From contig JAMPIT010000848.1 of NCBI GenBank assembly GCA_026261815.1, positions 2,046,001 through 2,110,000 of the forward strand: 64,000 nt of DNA. Direction: 5' to 3'. Shown here piece after piece: positions 61,451-64,000 of this stretch; positions within the stretch are counted from its first letter, which is position 1; every line of letters starts with the position of its first letter. Below the pieces are notes generated by a model. The model ran no database searches. It had not been told where the DNA came from and worked only from the letters and a program-made list of their open reading frames with translations. Both the position numbers and the translations under genes were made by a program. The stretch comes from Monarcha castaneiventris obscurior. Its lineage: Eukaryota; Chordata; Aves; Passeriformes; Monarchidae.

Positions 61451-64000
61451 GTAGGTGCTATCGGCGTTCATCGCGCTGCAAGCCCTTGAAAGAAATTCGT
61501 CGTGTAGAACTCAGAGCCTTGAACGCCGTGTGAATACCACCTTGTCTGTAGCGTCTGTTTCCGTGAAAACAGTCATTTTCGCTACAGTCCTTGTGTTACA
61601 GATCTCTAGTGACAATTTTAAAATACAAATTTAAAAGGAAGGGCTTTTGTTGACATCTGTTTTGTCTTACACACACAGTGCCACAGAGCCATGGGTCATG
61701 CAGAAACAGCATCACTCGCACAAGCCACCCTTCTGCACTCACAGAGCATCACAGCTCCTAGCTCCCCAGAGGGCGAAAGCCTGACCATAGTTCCCATCAC
61801 CTCAAGGGAGACAATGGTTCCGTGGCCGTGCAGAGGTGCTGTCCCATCTCCGATGTCAGCACAAAAACAGAGGCAGTCTGCCATGTGCTCCTTATGCTCC
61901 TGCCTGATGTGCTGGACGCCTCAATCAGGCGCCTCATCTGCTTGTATGCACATCCAAGAGAGGGACAAGAGGCACCTTCGGATGGTTTATGTTGGGAAGA
62001 TGGGGCTGGGACATCCCACCGCGTGCACCCTCCCTGAATCCCCATGTGCTGTACACCCCACAAACAGCTCCCCCTTGCCCATGCTGGCCTCGTCCCCGCT
62101 CAGGTACCACACAGCTGCCCCTTTCCACTGGTGTACCTGCTCGCTGGGGATGCAGCCTGGCCACAGCAGCTTTGGAGTGTTTCATTTCCACACTCTGCTC
62201 TTCCTCCTTATCCCCCCTTTCACCAGTCTGGGACAGACCACAGCTCTCCAGTTCTGTCTCTCCAGCACTGGGAAGGCATTGGAGAAGACCTGCAATTCCT
62301 TGTCCCGACAGCTTTTATTACACCTAGCCCTTTCCTCAGGAAGGAGATATCCCATGAACCGCAGTGGAAAAGCCAAAGGAGCACAAAGGGTGTTGAGTTC
62401 AGGGTTTGAACAAGTTGCAGCCCACTCATGGATTTAACTCAAAATTTTGACAATGGAACAAAAACATCATTGCAACGAGACAGCTGTTTTTACTATCAAA
62501 ATCTCTCAGATCAGTTTGACTGCAAAGTGTGTTCCTACAATCCAAAGGAGACAAAGCTCCCAGCATCAGTTTGGAGCTGGCAGCCTTCCTAGCATGAGCT
62601 ACCTCCCGCCAGCCTAGAAAAACCAAAGCTCTTTCAGTTGTTATTCCCCATCAGTTCTCGGCACTAACCCCCTGATTTCCCCATGGATTATCTGCAGTTC
62701 TGAGTTTACGCTGCTCTCACATTAAATTCTGAGCAAGCACTGGCTGGGGGGACTTCCCTGCTGCCTTTCTCACCTGTAATTGTGGTTCTGGTGAGGAGTC
62801 TCTGAAGTACAAGAAAGTCCTTGGATCCATCTTGAAAATAAATCTTTTCCTTCCTGCCCCTGCCGTGCCCAAAAGCCTGATTGCCACATTAGCTCCTTTT
62901 GAAGCTGGTTTTGACAAGTAAATTCGTATCTAAAAATGCCTTGCTTGCAAAATTCTCCCGACCCCTGATTTCACAACATATTTGAATATATGCTTAGTTT
63001 TATGCATGTGAATAGGCCTACAACAATCAGTACAATTATTTACCTAAGTGCTTAAAGTCAGGCAGGTATTTACGAATTAGTATTGTTTGGTAATACCACG
63101 GCAAGCCAGGCAGGGACCAGGACCTCATTGTTTGTTCAGCACCCTGCACACAAAAAGACACTCCTTGTCCCTTTCAGTATAAGTAATTTTCGTAAGTTGT
63201 GAGTAAGTTGTGAATCAGTGCCAGAAACACCTTTCTTGAGCTGGTAAGTAAATATTGTCTACTCTAATATCCTTCTTATTTACCGAAAACATTGTATGCA
63301 ATATTTGGAAAAGTAATAAAGGCACAGTGGGAAAAGGGTGGGCAAAGAGGACAATAAAGGATATTTTTTCAATTAGGAATTTTAAGTATTTTCATCATTG
63401 TTAGTGTCCAGGGAAAAACCTGTAGATCTTAAAAGCCATTTAGAAAGGCAAGGGAATAATAGGGCTTCTGCCCCATCGATGAGACTGTGGATTGGGGTGC
63501 ATGGGTCAGACAGCTGCATGGGGTAAAGGCTGCAAGATGAGAGAGAAGGAGCCAGTCCTAGTAGTTGGCTTGATAAAAATCTCCATTTCATCAAGCTGGG
63601 GCATCCTCAGCCATATAATGCCAGGGATTTCTCAGAGCATTTCTCAGAGAGGATTTTTTTTTGGTCAAAAACCAAGGCAGGTTTGGAAGGGGATTTGCTT
63701 AACTTGTTACTCTGTGCTTATTCCCACATGTCACAGACTCAAAGACTAAATGGAAACAGTGCAGAAAGCTCCACATATTCACCAAATGGAAATGGAAATG
63801 CTCCTAATCATTGGGCTGGGTGCCAGTGTCCTGCACAGATTTAAGAGATAATGGTTCTCCTCGGGCACCTGAGCAGGCAGCCCATACCCTGGCCTTAGGG
63901 CACACGGGAGGCTGTCTTCTGCCACACCCTGGGATCCAGAGGGTGGGAGAGCCCCATCTCAGCCTCTCTGAGGAGCAGGTGAAGAGCTAGATCCCAAATT
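61451..64000. other. upstream flank of EYA2, no established gene
   Basis: Past the CpG island the base composition returns to normal. I saw no exon of a recognised neighbour and no recognised repeat family. The only notable object is the 248-codon plus-strand frame at 61691-62437, described separately. Confidence 0.6.
61679..62437 (+). other. possible exon of a divergent transcript with a 248-codon ORF
   Basis: A plus-strand donor, GGCAG then GTACGC, lies at 61405/61406 in the CpG island. A plausible acceptor, GTCTTACACACACAG, ends at 61678. Twelve bases later an ATG in an excellent context (GAGCCATGGG, 61691) opens a frame of 248 codons ending at 62437. The protein is rich in Ser, Pro, Cys, His and Leu, with no domain I recognise and only a short hydrophobic patch (LLFLLIPP). 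Composition does not look strongly coding. It may be a chance frame or part of a non-coding antisense RNA. Confidence 0.15.

Noticed and set aside
60527..61533. Several long overlapping frames on both strands (up to 304 codons) in the CpG island
   Set aside because: The island is so GC-rich that stop codons are rare in every frame; the products are Ala/Arg/Pro/Gly repeats, overlap on both strands and run through the poly-C tract. Treated as chance.
1..64000. An undescribed multi-gene system, CRISPR array, or structural RNA gene
   Set aside because: Nothing in the window supports one; the content is one vertebrate gene with introns, repeats and promoter. No tRNA cloverleaf or regularly spaced repeats were found by eye.

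Overview
The window is vertebrate nuclear DNA, almost certainly from a bird and probably a songbird. The bird signals are a truncated CR1 LINE with the typical 3' end at 31258-31359 and two retroviral LTRs of types I associate with passerine genomes. Coding sequence is confined to short exons with GT-AG borders, separated by long AT-rich introns. There is no bacterial-style gene organisation, and I found no tRNA, rRNA or CRISPR.

One gene explains nearly everything: the 5' half of EYA2 (eyes absent homolog 2), read on the minus strand. Seven coding exons join in phase without a stop: 23163-23055, 21214-21170, 19407-19359, 18738-18596, 15740-15624, 3185-3118 and 1182-1005. They sum to 709 nt, giving the first 236 residues plus one base. 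This is the Pro/Ser/Thr/Tyr-rich transactivation half of EYA2. The C-terminal HAD-type Eya phosphatase domain, which binds SIX proteins, lies beyond base 1. The paralog call rests on EYA2-type blocks such as [35 protein letters not shown] and [11 protein letters not shown].

Layout: 1-1004, intron beyond the last visible exon; 1005-23173, the coding exons with introns of 0.6-12.4 kb; 23174 to about 60800, a very large first intron of about 37.6 kb; about 60490-61450, a CpG island holding the presumed promoter and non-coding first exon(s), with two good minus-strand splice donors; 61450-64000, upstream flank with no recognised gene. The flank has one curious plus-strand ORF that could belong to a divergent transcript.

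The large intron carries a 917-bp solo LTR with a 5-bp target duplication, a second LTR remnant, the CR1 fragment, three probable MIR-type SINE relics and several microsatellites. It also has AT-rich blocks with homeodomain, POU and forkhead-like motifs that may be conserved enhancers; only cross-species alignment can show that. The regulatory calls are motif-level inferences.
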